Of a DNA stretch of 64,000 nucleotides, positions 47,828 through 57,026 are shown one piece after another. Source of the stretch: DASWZN01 sp036404435 (GTDB taxonomy: Bacteria; Acidobacteriota; Terriglobia; Bryobacterales; Bryobacteraceae); assembly GCA_036404435.1 (NCBI GenBank), contig DASWZN010000044.1:67352-131351 (forward strand), given 5' to 3'. A model generated the notes under the pieces. It searched no databases. It was not told the DNA's origin and saw only the letters and a program-made list of their open reading frames with translations. Every line of letters begins with the position of its first letter. Position 1 is the first letter of the stretch. Both the position numbers and the translations under genes were made by a program.

Positions 47828-47932
47828 GCGCCAACTAGCCGACTACAAACGACTTTGTAGCTCGCGGTGGTCGCGCGCAAACGAACTCCGGCGCCCTCCG
47901 GGCGCTAGTAGGCCAATAAGCGCTAATATCCC

Positions 47933-48184
47933 ATGAAGCCGATCCTCAGGCGGGTTCAAGAGCTGGAGCGGAGACTCGCACCTCCGGCGCCAGCCCCCTC
48001 GGGCCCGTCGGCCTACGAGCTGATTAGGGACGGGCTCGCACGGGTCGGGTTCGTCCGAATTGGACAGGAAAGCCTCGCGGAGACGTTCGCGCGTTACCTC
48101 GGGATCACACTGCGGGAGCTTCGCGCACGGTTGCAGCAGCGAGCAGTGGGCAAGCCCGCGGAGTTGGCTACCGATATCGGGTGA
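47933..48184 (+). CDS. small protein of the 'RRxxxLExRL' array, member 4
   Basis: An 83-residue protein. It starts MKPILRRVQELERRLAPPAP, a clear variant of the shared motif, then continues GPSAYELIRDGLARVGFVRI and ETFARYLGITLRELRARLQQ, a helical end. It is separated from members 1-3 by the PEP-CTERM gene. The function is unknown. Confidence 0.6.
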   Translation: MKPILRRVQELERRLAPPAPAPSGPSAYELIRDGLARVGFVRIGQESLAETFARYLGITLRELRARLQQRAVGKPAELATDIG

Positions 48185-48232
48185 TAACGCACGCTCCGGT
48201 GGGACTCCGGCTGCAGCCTGGGACCGCCTCCA

Positions 48233-49027
48233 CTACTTCTGGGTTGGCTGCTGGGTCCTTTCCGGCGCCCAGTTCTCACGCAACAAGCTTCCAATGACCC
48301 CGCTCCAACGAGCCTGGGGCGCTTCGTACTCGATAATGTACCAGAGGCCGTCGGAAGGGAATCGGTCCAGACGGCTCGGGGGGACCAGGATGACCCATGC
48401 TGCATTGTTCCGCGCACTGACGAGGCGATTCAAGACCTCGCGCACTGTTACGTTCTCCAAATCGAGCGGTCCGACCCGATCTTCGGGTCTCCCGCCGGGA
48501 GCACTTCCGTACACGCCGCTGACCCCGGACGGGACCCTCGGAGCGCTCATCTCGCGCTTGAGCTGCCCGGGGAGCATCAGGTCGGCCGCGGTCGTCAGTT
48601 CCGTTTCGCCTATCACAAACTTCTGGAGCACATGATCCAAAAGGTTGGCGCCACCAGAAAGCAGGCCCGCGTGCCCAATGTGCACAACGCCGTCATCGAC
48701 GGTCCATGTGTAACCGGCTCGCTGGTCCAATATGGCCCGGAGGACGTGGCCGACGGACGACTCGCTGACGTGGAGAGTGACGGACTTTTCGAGGTCCGCC
48801 GGGTCCAGGTATTCGATCCCCAGCGGAACGCGCGCCTGTCGACCCAACTGCAAGAGGGCGTCGAGCAGGCTGAGACCCTCAACGTCGAACCCATGCACAC
48901 CTCTGTCTGCGATTCCGGCCCCCTCAATGGGCGGGTGTGCTCGCGCGATGAGGGGAAGCGTCCAGCACGGGAGGAGGAGCACCGTCAAGCAGAAAACCGG
49001 GGTTGTGAGAACTCGCATTTGGCGCAT
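48233..49027 (-). CDS. secreted STN-domain (secretin/TonB N-terminus) protein
   Basis: A 264-residue exported protein. The signal region is MRQMRVLTTPVFCLTVLLLP. The STN-like fold follows, with VEGLSLLDALLQLGRQARVP, LGIEYLDPADLEKSVTLHVS and SSVGHVLRAILDQRAGYTWT. The second half is less clear (LENVTVREVLNRLVSARNNA). STN domains sit at the periplasmic ends of secretins and TonB receptors. Here the domain stands alone. It follows the large secreted protein by two bases, so they act together. Confidence 0.7.
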   Translation of the reverse strand: MRQMRVLTTPVFCLTVLLLPCWTLPLIARAHPPIEGAGIADRGVHGFDVEGLSLLDALLQLGRQARVPLGIEYLDPADLEKSVTLHVSESSVGHVLRAILDQRAGYTWTVDDGVVHIGHAGLLSGGANLLDHVLQKFVIGETELTTAADLMLPGQLKREMSAPRVPSGVSGVYGSAPGGRPEDRVGPLDLENVTVREVLNRLVSARNNAAWVILVPPSRLDRFPSDGLWYIIEYEAPQARWSGVIGSLLRENWAPERTQQPTQK

Positions 49028-49029
49028 AC

Positions 49030-51387
49030 CTAGTTACCGTTGATCGTGATCGAGCTGCATGAGTACACAATGGAATTGACGTTTGCCATCGGCTTGCCGT
49101 TCGCAGTCCAGGATTGGCTGACGTTCACCGTTCCATTGCTGGCGGGGCAAGCCGTTGAACACGTGTAGAACTGATCCGGCCATTGTCCGGATGCATTGGT
49201 GTTCGTGCTGCCCGTCGTTCCGGTCGCGGGCAGGCCTAAGGCATTAGGTACAGGTGCCGTGAGGTGGTCCGCGACAGCGATTCCGGCAATCTGGATTGGG
49301 TTCCCCGCGGAGTCCTGGAGCTGCAGCGTGACCCAGCGCTGGTAGCCCGCCGAGCCTGCAGGGGCCCCGAGCTGGGCGCACTGGGCTTGCGTGAGAGGAC
49401 CCGCGCTGATCTGCTTAACGTATCCCGCGCCATTGGGTGACTGCACCGTGGCGGTCCCTGAACCGATGATCTGCGGGGCCCCCGGACACGCTGGGTTTGG
49501 GGGCGGGGTGCAGATCTGGCCTGCGTTGACGGCCAGGATGAAGGCGGGCGGCTCGACGGGTTCTGGGGGGTATACCGGCATGACGTGCGCCTGGCCGGGA
49601 CCAACGCCCGAACCCAGCCCCGGCGTCTGCCCCTGCGTCTGGACCGTCAGAACCGAAGTGTTGTCGGTGCTCCAGCCGGACAAGCCGGTCACATCGTGCT
49701 GGCTCCCGTCGAACCAGATGTAGGAGAAGGTGAACTGCTCCTGCTCTGGGTCAGCAATCGTAGGGCTCGAGGGGTTAACCAGGTTCCCTGTGGTCCCGGA
49801 GCATACCTCGCACGTGCTTCCGCACGTCGCCTTCTGCGGATTGTAAATGCCTCCGGCGAACACCACGTTGATCGGGTCCTCGGGCGCTCCGGCGGGGCTT
49901 CCAATCGTCACGCTCCCCTGGCCGGCGTCCGGCGGAAGCGTGTTGCCGTCCTGATCCAGCGCCCGTGTCCGTATCACCTCGCCGATGTCGATCATCTCCG
50001 AGGCGTACGGCTCCAGGTGCAGAGGCATCTTGTACGCCGCGCCGGCCGTCCCGTAATGGAGCGTGGCCAGCAGATCTTCCGCGTCGCTGCCCGGATTCCA
50101 GACCGTGTACATCGTGTCGAAGCCGCCGCTCGCCAGCCAGTATACCGACGTCCTGGGCCCGGAGGGCGCCACCGCCTGCGGACCCACCGGAAAGACGTAG
50201 TTTCCCGTTGCGTCCGTGCTGCCCGTGGCCGCGATGACGTCCCCGTGATTCCCGGTGTACGTGAAGGTCAGGTTCATCGACTCCACTTGCGGCTGGCCGG
50301 TAAGAACGTCGTGGATCGACAGGATGGCGACCTGGCCGGGCGCCAGCGTCAAGTCCGGCAAGGGCAGGCTCTTGGGGTGCCCGCCGTCCTCGTAGTAGAT
50401 GCCCATGTGCACCGTGCGGCTTGCGCCCGCAATGTTGCGGAAGAAAGCGTAGGGATAGAAAACCACTCCGGTGGGAAAGTTCAGCAGCGGGTCCTGCTGG
50501 TTTACCATCAGACCCACGCTGGCGTACTGCCGCACCGCACCGCCGCCGGTTGCCGTTTGGGCCACGGCGAAGGGCAGGTTGGTCGAGTAGCCCGTGGTCA
50601 GGTCCTGGAGTCCGCCCGCAAGTTGCAGCGCGCCCGGCGGGCCAGTCTGCGTGATCGTGATCCCTCCCGCCATGGCGCTGTCGCCCGCGAAAAAGGTTTT
50701 CAGGTCGATCAGAGCCGTGCTGTGCTTGGAGAGCGAGATTGACCTACCCGCCGGCTGGCTCAGACCTGATACGCCCAGGCTCACGCCGAGTGCGGATTCG
50801 GAAGTGTTCGCCAAGGCCAGAAACCCGCCCGCCGCGGCGGTATTGCGAAACCACAAGCCCTCGTACGTTTGCGCGTTGGCGGCGTCCCTCGCGGCCCTGA
50901 CGGGCGCTGGCAAGCCCTGTTCGCCAGTGCCCTGGCCCGGCGGGAAAACAAACGGGTAGGAATACTCCAAACTTCGCGTGAGGTCTAGAATCGACATCGT
51001 GGCGTACGCCGCGCCTTGCCAATCGTACCGGTACCGGATCGCGGCGCTGCCGAAGGTGGACACATGCGCCTGTAGATCGGCCGGGACCTGCGCCAGAGCG
51101 GAGTTTACATCCACGGTCGCGACCCCCGATTGCGCGACGTGAACCGGCGGCAGGTCCAGTGCCGTTCCGTCCGCCATGTAAAGGGTCGGCGTCACATCGA
51201 TCGGGGAGGCCGCGAGCTGATTGGAAATCCGAATTGTGCTGCGAAATGTCACGTCCGTTCGCCACAGCGCGCAAAAGGCGCTGTATTGTTCCAGTCTAGT
51301 TGGGGAATAGGGCTGCGACATCAGTTTGGACTGCGCCAGGGCGCCGACGGGCACGCATGCCAATAAGCAAGCAACCACACGCCGCAT
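49030..51387 (-). CDS. large secreted protein of unknown function
   Basis: A 785-residue exported protein with signal peptide MRRVVACLLACVPVGALAQ. The body is beta-strand rich and resembles an Ig/adhesin-type scaffold (VDVNSALAQVPADLQAHVST, YASVGLMVNQQDPLLNFPTG, TVHMGIYYEDGGHPKSLPLP). A central region has CGSTCEVCSGTTGN. The C-terminal part contains Cys/Pro motifs (CTPPPNPACPGAPQ) and ends SIVYSCSSITINGN. Repeated 'TWxxG' strands occur. It is the first gene of a two-gene operon with an STN protein and has a strong promoter upstream. I do not recognise the family. Confidence 0.65.
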   Translation of the reverse strand: MRRVVACLLACVPVGALAQSKLMSQPYSPTRLEQYSAFCALWRTDVTFRSTIRISNQLAASPIDVTPTLYMADGTALDLPPVHVAQSGVATVDVNSALAQVPADLQAHVSTFGSAAIRYRYDWQGAAYATMSILDLTRSLEYSYPFVFPPGQGTGEQGLPAPVRAARDAANAQTYEGLWFRNTAAAGGFLALANTSESALGVSLGVSGLSQPAGRSISLSKHSTALIDLKTFFAGDSAMAGGITITQTGPPGALQLAGGLQDLTTGYSTNLPFAVAQTATGGGAVRQYASVGLMVNQQDPLLNFPTGVVFYPYAFFRNIAGASRTVHMGIYYEDGGHPKSLPLPDLTLAPGQVAILSIHDVLTGQPQVESMNLTFTYTGNHGDVIAATGSTDATGNYVFPVGPQAVAPSGPRTSVYWLASGGFDTMYTVWNPGSDAEDLLATLHYGTAGAAYKMPLHLEPYASEMIDIGEVIRTRALDQDGNTLPPDAGQGSVTIGSPAGAPEDPINVVFAGGIYNPQKATCGSTCEVCSGTTGNLVNPSSPTIADPEQEQFTFSYIWFDGSQHDVTGLSGWSTDNTSVLTVQTQGQTPGLGSGVGPGQAHVMPVYPPEPVEPPAFILAVNAGQICTPPPNPACPGAPQIIGSGTATVQSPNGAGYVKQISAGPLTQAQCAQLGAPAGSAGYQRWVTLQLQDSAGNPIQIAGIAVADHLTAPVPNALGLPATGTTGSTNTNASGQWPDQFYTCSTACPASNGTVNVSQSWTANGKPMANVNSIVYSCSSITINGN

Positions 51388-51426
51388 ATTGCCACCTCCG
51401 AGCGGTAGAAAGGGATCTTAGACAGC

Positions 51427-51455
51427 ATAATGGACCTCTTACTCTGCATTGTCAA
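51427..51455 (-). promoter_or_regulatory. sigma-70-type promoter for the secreted-protein/STN operon
   Basis: Read on the minus strand, TTGACA (51450-51455) and CATTAT (51427-51432) are separated by exactly 17 bases. A ribosome-binding site GGAGGTGG precedes the ATG at 51387, giving a leader of about 35 bases. Confidence 0.72.
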
Positions 51456-51479
51456 GGAATATCGACAGGAATGTCCGAT

Positions 51480-51806
51480 TTAATCTGGGCGCCTGGCCCG
51501 GCCAACTGCCCCTCCGTCATATGGCACAAACTCGCCCTGCTCCAACATGACTCCGCCACGATTCCAGATTTGGCAGTCATCGACCTGTCGCTTTGAGTCG
51601 TACTCGCAATGCTGCCACCAGCGCAGGGCGCCACCGACGGGCAGAGCTTCCTTGGGGACATTTCGGGGCCTACTACGCTCCACTGCATCGCTGTCAACAA
51701 GTGGCATGAGCCCTTGGGCGGCGCCGACGAGGGCGACCACCGTGATTGCGGTGAAGATGGGGCGCTTCGCGCTTCCGCGTGCGCGTTCCCTGGGCGGCGA
51801 CGGCAC
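51480..51806 (-). CDS. small membrane-anchored hypothetical protein
   Basis: A 108-residue protein. The N-terminal segment RPIFTAITVVALVGAAQGLM is a signal anchor. The conserved-looking C-terminal block reads RWWQHCEYDSKRQVDDCQIW, NRGGVMLEQGEFVPYDGG. The 'Cx(n)C-x-I-x-N-R-G-G' block with a two-Cys spacing looks like a disulfide domain of a recurring acidobacterial family, which I cannot name. The upstream 350 bases, 51807-52158, show no confident gene. Confidence 0.5.
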   Translation of the reverse strand: MPSPPRERARGSAKRPIFTAITVVALVGAAQGLMPLVDSDAVERSRPRNVPKEALPVGGALRWWQHCEYDSKRQVDDCQIWNRGGVMLEQGEFVPYDGGAVGRARRPD

Positions 51807-52158
51807 AGGTCCCCATCAGTCCGTCGCCTGCCTGCTGGGTAACGGACCGCCGCCGGGCAGGTCACTACTGGCTGGACCTCGGCAACAACGGCGAGACCAG
51901 ACTAGGCCGTTCGTGCTCGGGCACCCCTGGATGCCGTCAATCGGCGCAAGGCAGAACGGCTGAGGACAGTGGCGGAGTTGTTGCCTGAGATTTTGGACGC
52001 CTCACTGGCTGCCGGCAACTGGCCGAGTTGCAGCGCTTCCGAGGCACTGGAGCGGCAGGAAGCATCATCGGTAGACATGCTTCGCACCCACGCCGAATCC
52101 ATGTTCTCACCTGCGGTCCCTGCGCAGTGACCGGGGACAAGAACATAGGCGGCATTTG
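51807..52158. other. 352 bp without a confident gene
   Basis: Only fragmented frames are present. One plus-strand stretch (RKAERLRTVAELLPEILDAS, LAAGNWPSC) looks like a decayed helical protein, but there is no start and the frame ends within 220 bases. This is probably remnant DNA. Confidence 0.4.
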
Positions 52159-54267
52159 TCAGTGAATCGCTACCGTCGCCGATGAAGATTGAGTCACCGC
52201 TGCCGCACTGGTGGCAGTCACAGTGACCGTGCTTGGATTGGGCACAGATGAAGGAGCCGTATAGAGGCCTCCTGAGGTGATTGTGCCGACTGCGGAATTT
52301 CCCCCGACAACGCCATTCACGCTCCAAGCGACGCCGGTGTTGGTGCTACCTGCAACCGCGGCCGTAAATTGCTGTGTCCCGGTCTTGGCCACATTGGCAG
52401 ATGTGGGCGATATCGCAACAGTGATGGGACTCGCGGTGACTGTGACCGTCGCCGAGGAGAACTGACTCGGGTCAGCTGTGCTTGTGGCTTTCACCGTCAC
52501 AGGGTTCTGCGTGGGGATGACTGCGGGAGCGGTATAGAGGCCAGCACTTGAGACCGTGCCCAGGGTTGCGTTTCCTCCTGCAATGCCATTCACGCTCCAT
52601 GCGACCGCGGTGTTGGTGCTTCCTGTCACTGTTGCGACAAACTGCTGTGTCGCCCCTACGACAACGCTCTGAGCCGTCGGACTGATCGTCACCGCAACCC
52701 CCGAGGGCGGTCCGGGCTGGGAAGCATTCCCTTGCACCTGCACACGCTGCAAATACTCGATTTGGTCTCCAACGATAACGACACTTCCCAGAGCGAGTTT
52801 CACCAAAAGCGGACTGAACGTTCCCTTGTGGAAAACTGGGCGCTGGGAATTCCTCACCGTTGCAGATGCACTGTCGTTCAGCGTGCTCAACAAAGCCTTT
52901 GTGTTCTTGTAGTCCTCGGATGACATTCTCTGGGCATCGACATCGAGTTGCCCCTGAGCGGCCTTCATCGTAGACGCGCTCTGCAGTTGGATCATTAGGT
53001 CTGCGAGTGCCTCGCCAAGAGCCCTTTTCTCGACAAAGACCGTCGTGACTATTTGATAGTTATTTGGAATAATCTGGTTATCTCGGAAGCTCTGGTCATC
53101 CAAATTATTCAGCTGGCCCACGACACGGTCTGGAGCCACAATGTTAAATGCTTCAAGAGCGGCTCCGCCGACAATAGCGCCGGCGACAGCGAAATGACTC
53201 TTTCGGGTCGGGTTCACAAAATACGGAGTAAATGAAGACATGAGCAACCCTGCTGCCTGGAGCGAATTATACAGTATGTTTCGACCGCTCAGAACAGACT
53301 CTCTCAGCAAGACAGCTCGCGTTGAAGCGTAAGTGTTGTTCGCCAAGGTGACGACGGGAGCGCCGGGCAGACTCTTGAGCCGAGTTGCAAAACCGACTCC
53401 GGCAATTTGGAGTGGGTGTCCCGAATTGTTACCAATTCGAATGGATACGCAGTATAAACTGTCTGCCACTCGTTTCCCGAATGTGTCGGAACAAATCTTC
53501 TGCCCGACGACCCCAAAACTCGCATCGACTTGGGGAGCTAACCCACTCGGAATGGGACTAGCTGTAGTGTCCAGAATTCCGAACTCTGTTTTGCCAACAG
53601 GCTTCTTGCCGTCGAAAAGGACAACTGAAAATGTGCCCGGGGCCGCACCCGGCGCAAAGGTCAGATTTGATGTCATAAAGCACTTAGAGAAGGATGGTGT
53701 CGAGAATGTAAGCCCAACACCAGTCATCCCAAGCGTATATCCGCCCGTGGCCAAGTCGAGGCCGGAGTTGTCATTGCAACCGACTACAGATACTGATACC
53801 AGCGCAGAAGATGGCAGCTTGCCGCCCGTTGGCTGTACCACCGAAGGACTGACGCTGATGGGCACCCCTGGCGGCCTGGCTCCAGCGGGTTGGACGGTGA
53901 CTGTTGCCGAAGCAGATTGGTTCGAGTCCGCGACACTTGTGGCCGTAACTGCAACCGCGCTTGGGACAGGGACAGCGGCAGGCGCTGTGTATAGCCCTGC
54001 GGGCGAGATCGTACCGACGTTAACGTTTCCGCCCGGGACTTGGTTGACGCTCCAAGTAACGGCACCGGAAGCCGTAAACTGCTGCGTGGCCCCGATCACA
54101 ACGCCTTGAGTTGTTGGACTTATTGTCACCGTAACTGAGGGCGATGCGGCTTGCGCGCTCGGAGGTGTACCAGCTGCTCCCCCTCCCTGCGCGCTGAGTG
54201 CGACGGGGGCCAGGGATGCGAAGAGGAGTTTCCACAGCAACCTGGCTTTGATCTGGCGATGTGCCAT
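52159..54267 (-). CDS. secreted Ig-like (Big_2-type) repeat protein
   Basis: A 702-residue exported protein from the ATG at 54267 (MAHRQIKARLLWKLLFASLA). A signal region ends near ALSAQ. Three Big_2-like Ig modules are seen: one near residue 45-130 (VVIGATQQFTASGAVTWSVN) and two near the C-terminus (VVVGATQQFVATVTGSTNTA and VAKTGTQQFTAAVAGSTNTG), each closing with 'GLYTAPA'. The middle 350 residues are unrelated and helical (KNTKALLSTLNDSASATVRN). It resembles a surface adhesin or attachment protein. Its codon use differs from the core genes, consistent with transfer. Confidence 0.75.
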   Translation of the reverse strand: MAHRQIKARLLWKLLFASLAPVALSAQGGGAAGTPPSAQAASPSVTVTISPTTQGVVIGATQQFTASGAVTWSVNQVPGGNVNVGTISPAGLYTAPAAVPVPSAVAVTATSVADSNQSASATVTVQPAGARPPGVPISVSPSVVQPTGGKLPSSALVSVSVVGCNDNSGLDLATGGYTLGMTGVGLTFSTPSFSKCFMTSNLTFAPGAAPGTFSVVLFDGKKPVGKTEFGILDTTASPIPSGLAPQVDASFGVVGQKICSDTFGKRVADSLYCVSIRIGNNSGHPLQIAGVGFATRLKSLPGAPVVTLANNTYASTRAVLLRESVLSGRNILYNSLQAAGLLMSSFTPYFVNPTRKSHFAVAGAIVGGAALEAFNIVAPDRVVGQLNNLDDQSFRDNQIIPNNYQIVTTVFVEKRALGEALADLMIQLQSASTMKAAQGQLDVDAQRMSSEDYKNTKALLSTLNDSASATVRNSQRPVFHKGTFSPLLVKLALGSVVIVGDQIEYLQRVQVQGNASQPGPPSGVAVTISPTAQSVVVGATQQFVATVTGSTNTAVAWSVNGIAGGNATLGTVSSAGLYTAPAVIPTQNPVTVKATSTADPSQFSSATVTVTASPITVAISPTSANVAKTGTQQFTAAVAGSTNTGVAWSVNGVVGGNSAVGTITSGGLYTAPSSVPNPSTVTVTATSAAAVTQSSSATVAIH

Positions 54268-54904
54268 ATAGGCCTTCCTTTTGCGGCGCTTTTTCGCTGG
54301 AAAGACGTGTGCTATCCGGAACGTCCATTTTGGACTCCGCAATTATTGTTCAGTATACACCGAGATGTGATCCTCTGATCCGGCGCACTGCGGTGGTTTT
54401 TCGGAAGTCGTCGTTCCCTCAGGGCGCAGTTGTCGCCCTGCCAGAGAACGCCAAGACCGGTAACTCCTGCCTCTTCAGCATATTCCACAGACATTTCATC
54501 GCTCGAACCTCCTACTGGCCTGATTTCGCTGCGCCCATGGCTGGCAGCTACCCCGTCAGCGTCGGCAAGGTGGCGATCCGTCCTATCGAGGAGCCGCCTG
54601 GTCAGTGGCTCTCGAAGTCGCGGGAATTCCCATCTCGCCGCAGAGACGATCGAGTTGGCGCCGCTCTAGACGCGCCCGGATTCGCTCCAGCGCGGTGGAG
54701 TATAGGCCGAAGCATGGTGCGCCGTCCTGGCGGCCTGCATTTGATCCCGAATGTTGAACCCTGTGGGTTCGTTGCACGCAGAATCATCTACACCACCGGC
54801 GCCGGACCCCGAACCTCGGGGGATCGGTGACCTGCTAGGCCGTCCGAGACGCTCGGCATCAATGGAAAAAGCACTGCCGGAGGTCCCGATGTATAATCGC
54901 TTGC
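54268..54904. other. 637-bp gene-poor spacer
   Basis: It holds a TATACT box facing the Ig-repeat gene (about 54352, minus strand) and a TATAAT box facing the PASTA-like gene (54892). The interior has only short scrambled frames, among them a minus-strand helical fragment (LERIRARLERRQLDRLCGEM). Nothing else can be supported. Confidence 0.5.
54892..54897 (+). promoter_or_regulatory. -10 box of the RHS cassette; leaderless start predicted
   Basis: A perfect TATAAT ends eight bases before the ATG at 54905. Transcription would start at or within a base of the ATG, giving a leaderless message. No ribosome-binding site is present. Confidence 0.6.
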
Positions 54905-55711
54905 ATGACCGGAGCTTACGGGAAATTGCTGACTAGCATTCTGATTGGGGCAGCGGGTAGTCTTGTCGCAGCGGCCGTGATGTTGGGTCTCGGGCAGCGT
55001 TTTGCAAAGGAAAAGGTCAGATGGAAGAACGTGATCCTCACAGTTGTTGTTGCGGCCGGATTGTCAATTGCCGCGGCGTTCATGGGTTTCGACATTCATT
55101 ATGCTGTTCCAAACTTGGACTACCTCCCGTTGGCGGAGGCCGAAGATCGGCTTGCGGCACAGCACCTGGATTCAGTCGCGGCTCCAGTTGAGAACCCCGG
55201 TATCGAGCCGGGCCGCGTCGTGCCGAAATCACAGAGCCTATCCCCGGGGCTCCTCGTCCAGTCGGGCACCACATTATCTTTCAGCGTCAGCGACGAAGGA
55301 ACGAACAGTTTGGACTATCCGCACACGAACGGTCAGGTTGATTGCGTCAGGAAACAAGAGGGATTCTGCACCATCTCTGTGGAGGGCAGGGATTCTGCGT
55401 TGGTTTCGAGTGGCCAGCTCAGATCGCTCCTGTGGACAAAGTCGCGGGAATCCGGCTGGTACCTTCAAGACCAGGGCTCGACACAAACGGAGCTAATCCG
55501 CCCGGACCGTACGTGGAGGAGGCAGGCACAAGTTGGGAATTCAAGGTACGCCCCATCTGACGGCGAGCTCGTTGACCTTGCACTGACTGTTGTCTCGAGC
55601 AGCAGGGAAAGAGACGTTGGAAAGCAGCGGGGGCAATCATTCCGAGAACCAGAGGGCTGGCCGATATCCACCGCAGAGCGCGTGGCTATCCGGCTTGTAG
55701 GAGGACAATGA
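54905..55711 (+). CDS. membrane protein with a PASTA-like domain
   Basis: A 268-residue protein. Two N-terminal membrane helices (LTSILIGAAGSLVAAAVMLG and VILTVVVAAGLSIAAAFMGF) precede a PASTA-like unit at about residues 66-130: YAVPNLDYLPLAEAEDRLAA, then VVPKSQSLSPGLLVQSGTTL. A beta-type domain follows (CVRKQEGFCTISVEGRDSAL, then GWYLQDQGSTQTELIRPDRT). PASTA domains bind peptidoglycan fragments in penicillin-binding proteins and Ser/Thr kinases. Only one base separates its stop from the RHS start, so the pair is an operon. The PASTA assignment rests on pattern and needs a profile search. Confidence 0.62.
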   Translation: MTGAYGKLLTSILIGAAGSLVAAAVMLGLGQRFAKEKVRWKNVILTVVVAAGLSIAAAFMGFDIHYAVPNLDYLPLAEAEDRLAAQHLDSVAAPVENPGIEPGRVVPKSQSLSPGLLVQSGTTLSFSVSDEGTNSLDYPHTNGQVDCVRKQEGFCTISVEGRDSALVSSGQLRSLLWTKSRESGWYLQDQGSTQTELIRPDRTWRRQAQVGNSRYAPSDGELVDLALTVVSSSRERDVGKQRGQSFREPEGWPISTAERVAIRLVGGQ

Positions 55712-55712
55712 A

Positions 55713-57026
55713 ATGGAAAGCGCCATTGAAGGTATTGTGTTGGCGTTTGCACTGCTCTACACGCCCGCCGAATTAGCGTTGGCCGGACTGTCCCAACAGC
55801 CGTATGACCCTGCTGGCCAGCTCTCGGCCATCACGTACATGGCGGGAGCGGTCCGACTTGGCGATTTGGCATACGACTACGATCTCACTGGTCACCGGGA
55901 CCTTATAACGGGTAGCTTCGCACGGACCGCCTTGCCAGCCGCTATGAGCGGCGCTGCTTATGATGCCGACAACCGGCTTGTGGATGTTGGATCGGCAAGC
56001 TTGTCGTACGACGCCAACGGCAACACTTTGAGCGACAGCAAAAGCACGTACGGATGGAATGCTCGTGGTGAGTTGGTTATAATGGGCGGCGTACAATTTG
56101 CATACGACGGTATCGGGCGGAGGACGGGAGTAACGATTTCGGCCGTTACGACGAACTATTTATACGACGGCGTCAACCCAGTTCAGGAACAGGTGGGCGC
56201 GGCTCCGGTTCTCAATCTCTTGACGGCAGGAGTCGATGAGTACTTGGCGCGGACGGACTCGAGCGGAGGCTCGATGTTCCTTACGGACGCCATGGGCAGC
56301 ACGATTGCAATGACGGATCAGGCAGCTAAGGTGACGACGCAGTTCACGTATGATCCTTTCGGAGGCACCAGTTCTACGGGCGCTGGCGGCGCAAGCAACC
56401 TGAATTTCACTGGCCGCGAGTTAGATACAACTGGGCTGTATTATTACCGGGCAAGATACTATAATCCGCAGCTCGAAAGGTTCGTGAGTGAGGATCCATT
56501 AAGATTTATGGGAGGTGTTAACTTCTATCGATATGCACTTGACGCTCCGACGATGTTTAAGGATGCTTCTGGCCTGACGGTTACGTGCTACTACGGGCAA
56601 AACACTGGAATGTTGGTGTGTTTTGACGACAGCTCCCATGAACAGGTTGTGGACGTTCATGGTTATGCCGGGGGCAACGAGGGTCAGGTCCCGAGATGTG
56701 TCAACAACTCAGACTGCCAGTACACTGAGGATACGGGGCCGCTTCCATGGGGCGTCTACAAGATTGGCGCAGCCACGAACCGTATGGGCCCGCTCTCCTT
56801 ACCCCTGACGCCAGTAGCCGGGACTCCCGACAATGGGCGGCCTGGGGGCTATTATATGCATGGTTGTAAACGCCCGGGCCAAACGTGCTCTCAAGGTTGC
56901 GTTGTTGTGCCGCCTGGGGCAAGGCAAACGATCAATGATTCGGGTGGTGGGACCCTCATGGTCTCACCGAACGGCTGGGGGCCCGATCCCATCTACGCTT
57001 GCGGCGCGTTTGGGTGTTTGATATGA
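55713..57026 (+). CDS. short RHS protein with L,D-transpeptidase/Tlde1-like C-terminal toxin domain
   Basis: A 437-residue polymorphic-toxin-type protein. It opens with a hydrophobic segment (IVLAFALLYTPAELALAG). RHS/YD repeats follow (YDADNRLVDVGSASLSYDAN, YGWNARGELVIMGGVQFAYD). The RHS core ends with FTGRELDTTGLYYYRARYYN-P, RFVSEDPLRFMGGVNFYRYA and DASGL. The variable C-terminus (about 291-437) carries YYMHGCKRPGQTCSQGCVVV with His383 and Cys396, matching the catalytic 'HG…S-x-GC' of DUF2778/Tlde1 L,D-transpeptidase-like effectors that attack peptidoglycan. It is much shorter than full RHS toxins. Its stop overlaps the next start by four bases. Confidence 0.75.
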   Translation: MESAIEGIVLAFALLYTPAELALAGLSQQPYDPAGQLSAITYMAGAVRLGDLAYDYDLTGHRDLITGSFARTALPAAMSGAAYDADNRLVDVGSASLSYDANGNTLSDSKSTYGWNARGELVIMGGVQFAYDGIGRRTGVTISAVTTNYLYDGVNPVQEQVGAAPVLNLLTAGVDEYLARTDSSGGSMFLTDAMGSTIAMTDQAAKVTTQFTYDPFGGTSSTGAGGASNLNFTGRELDTTGLYYYRARYYNPQLERFVSEDPLRFMGGVNFYRYALDAPTMFKDASGLTVTCYYGQNTGMLVCFDDSSHEQVVDVHGYAGGNEGQVPRCVNNSDCQYTEDTGPLPWGVYKIGAATNRMGPLSLPLTPVAGTPDNGRPGGYYMHGCKRPGQTCSQGCVVVPPGARQTINDSGGGTLMVSPNGWGPDPIYACGAFGCLI

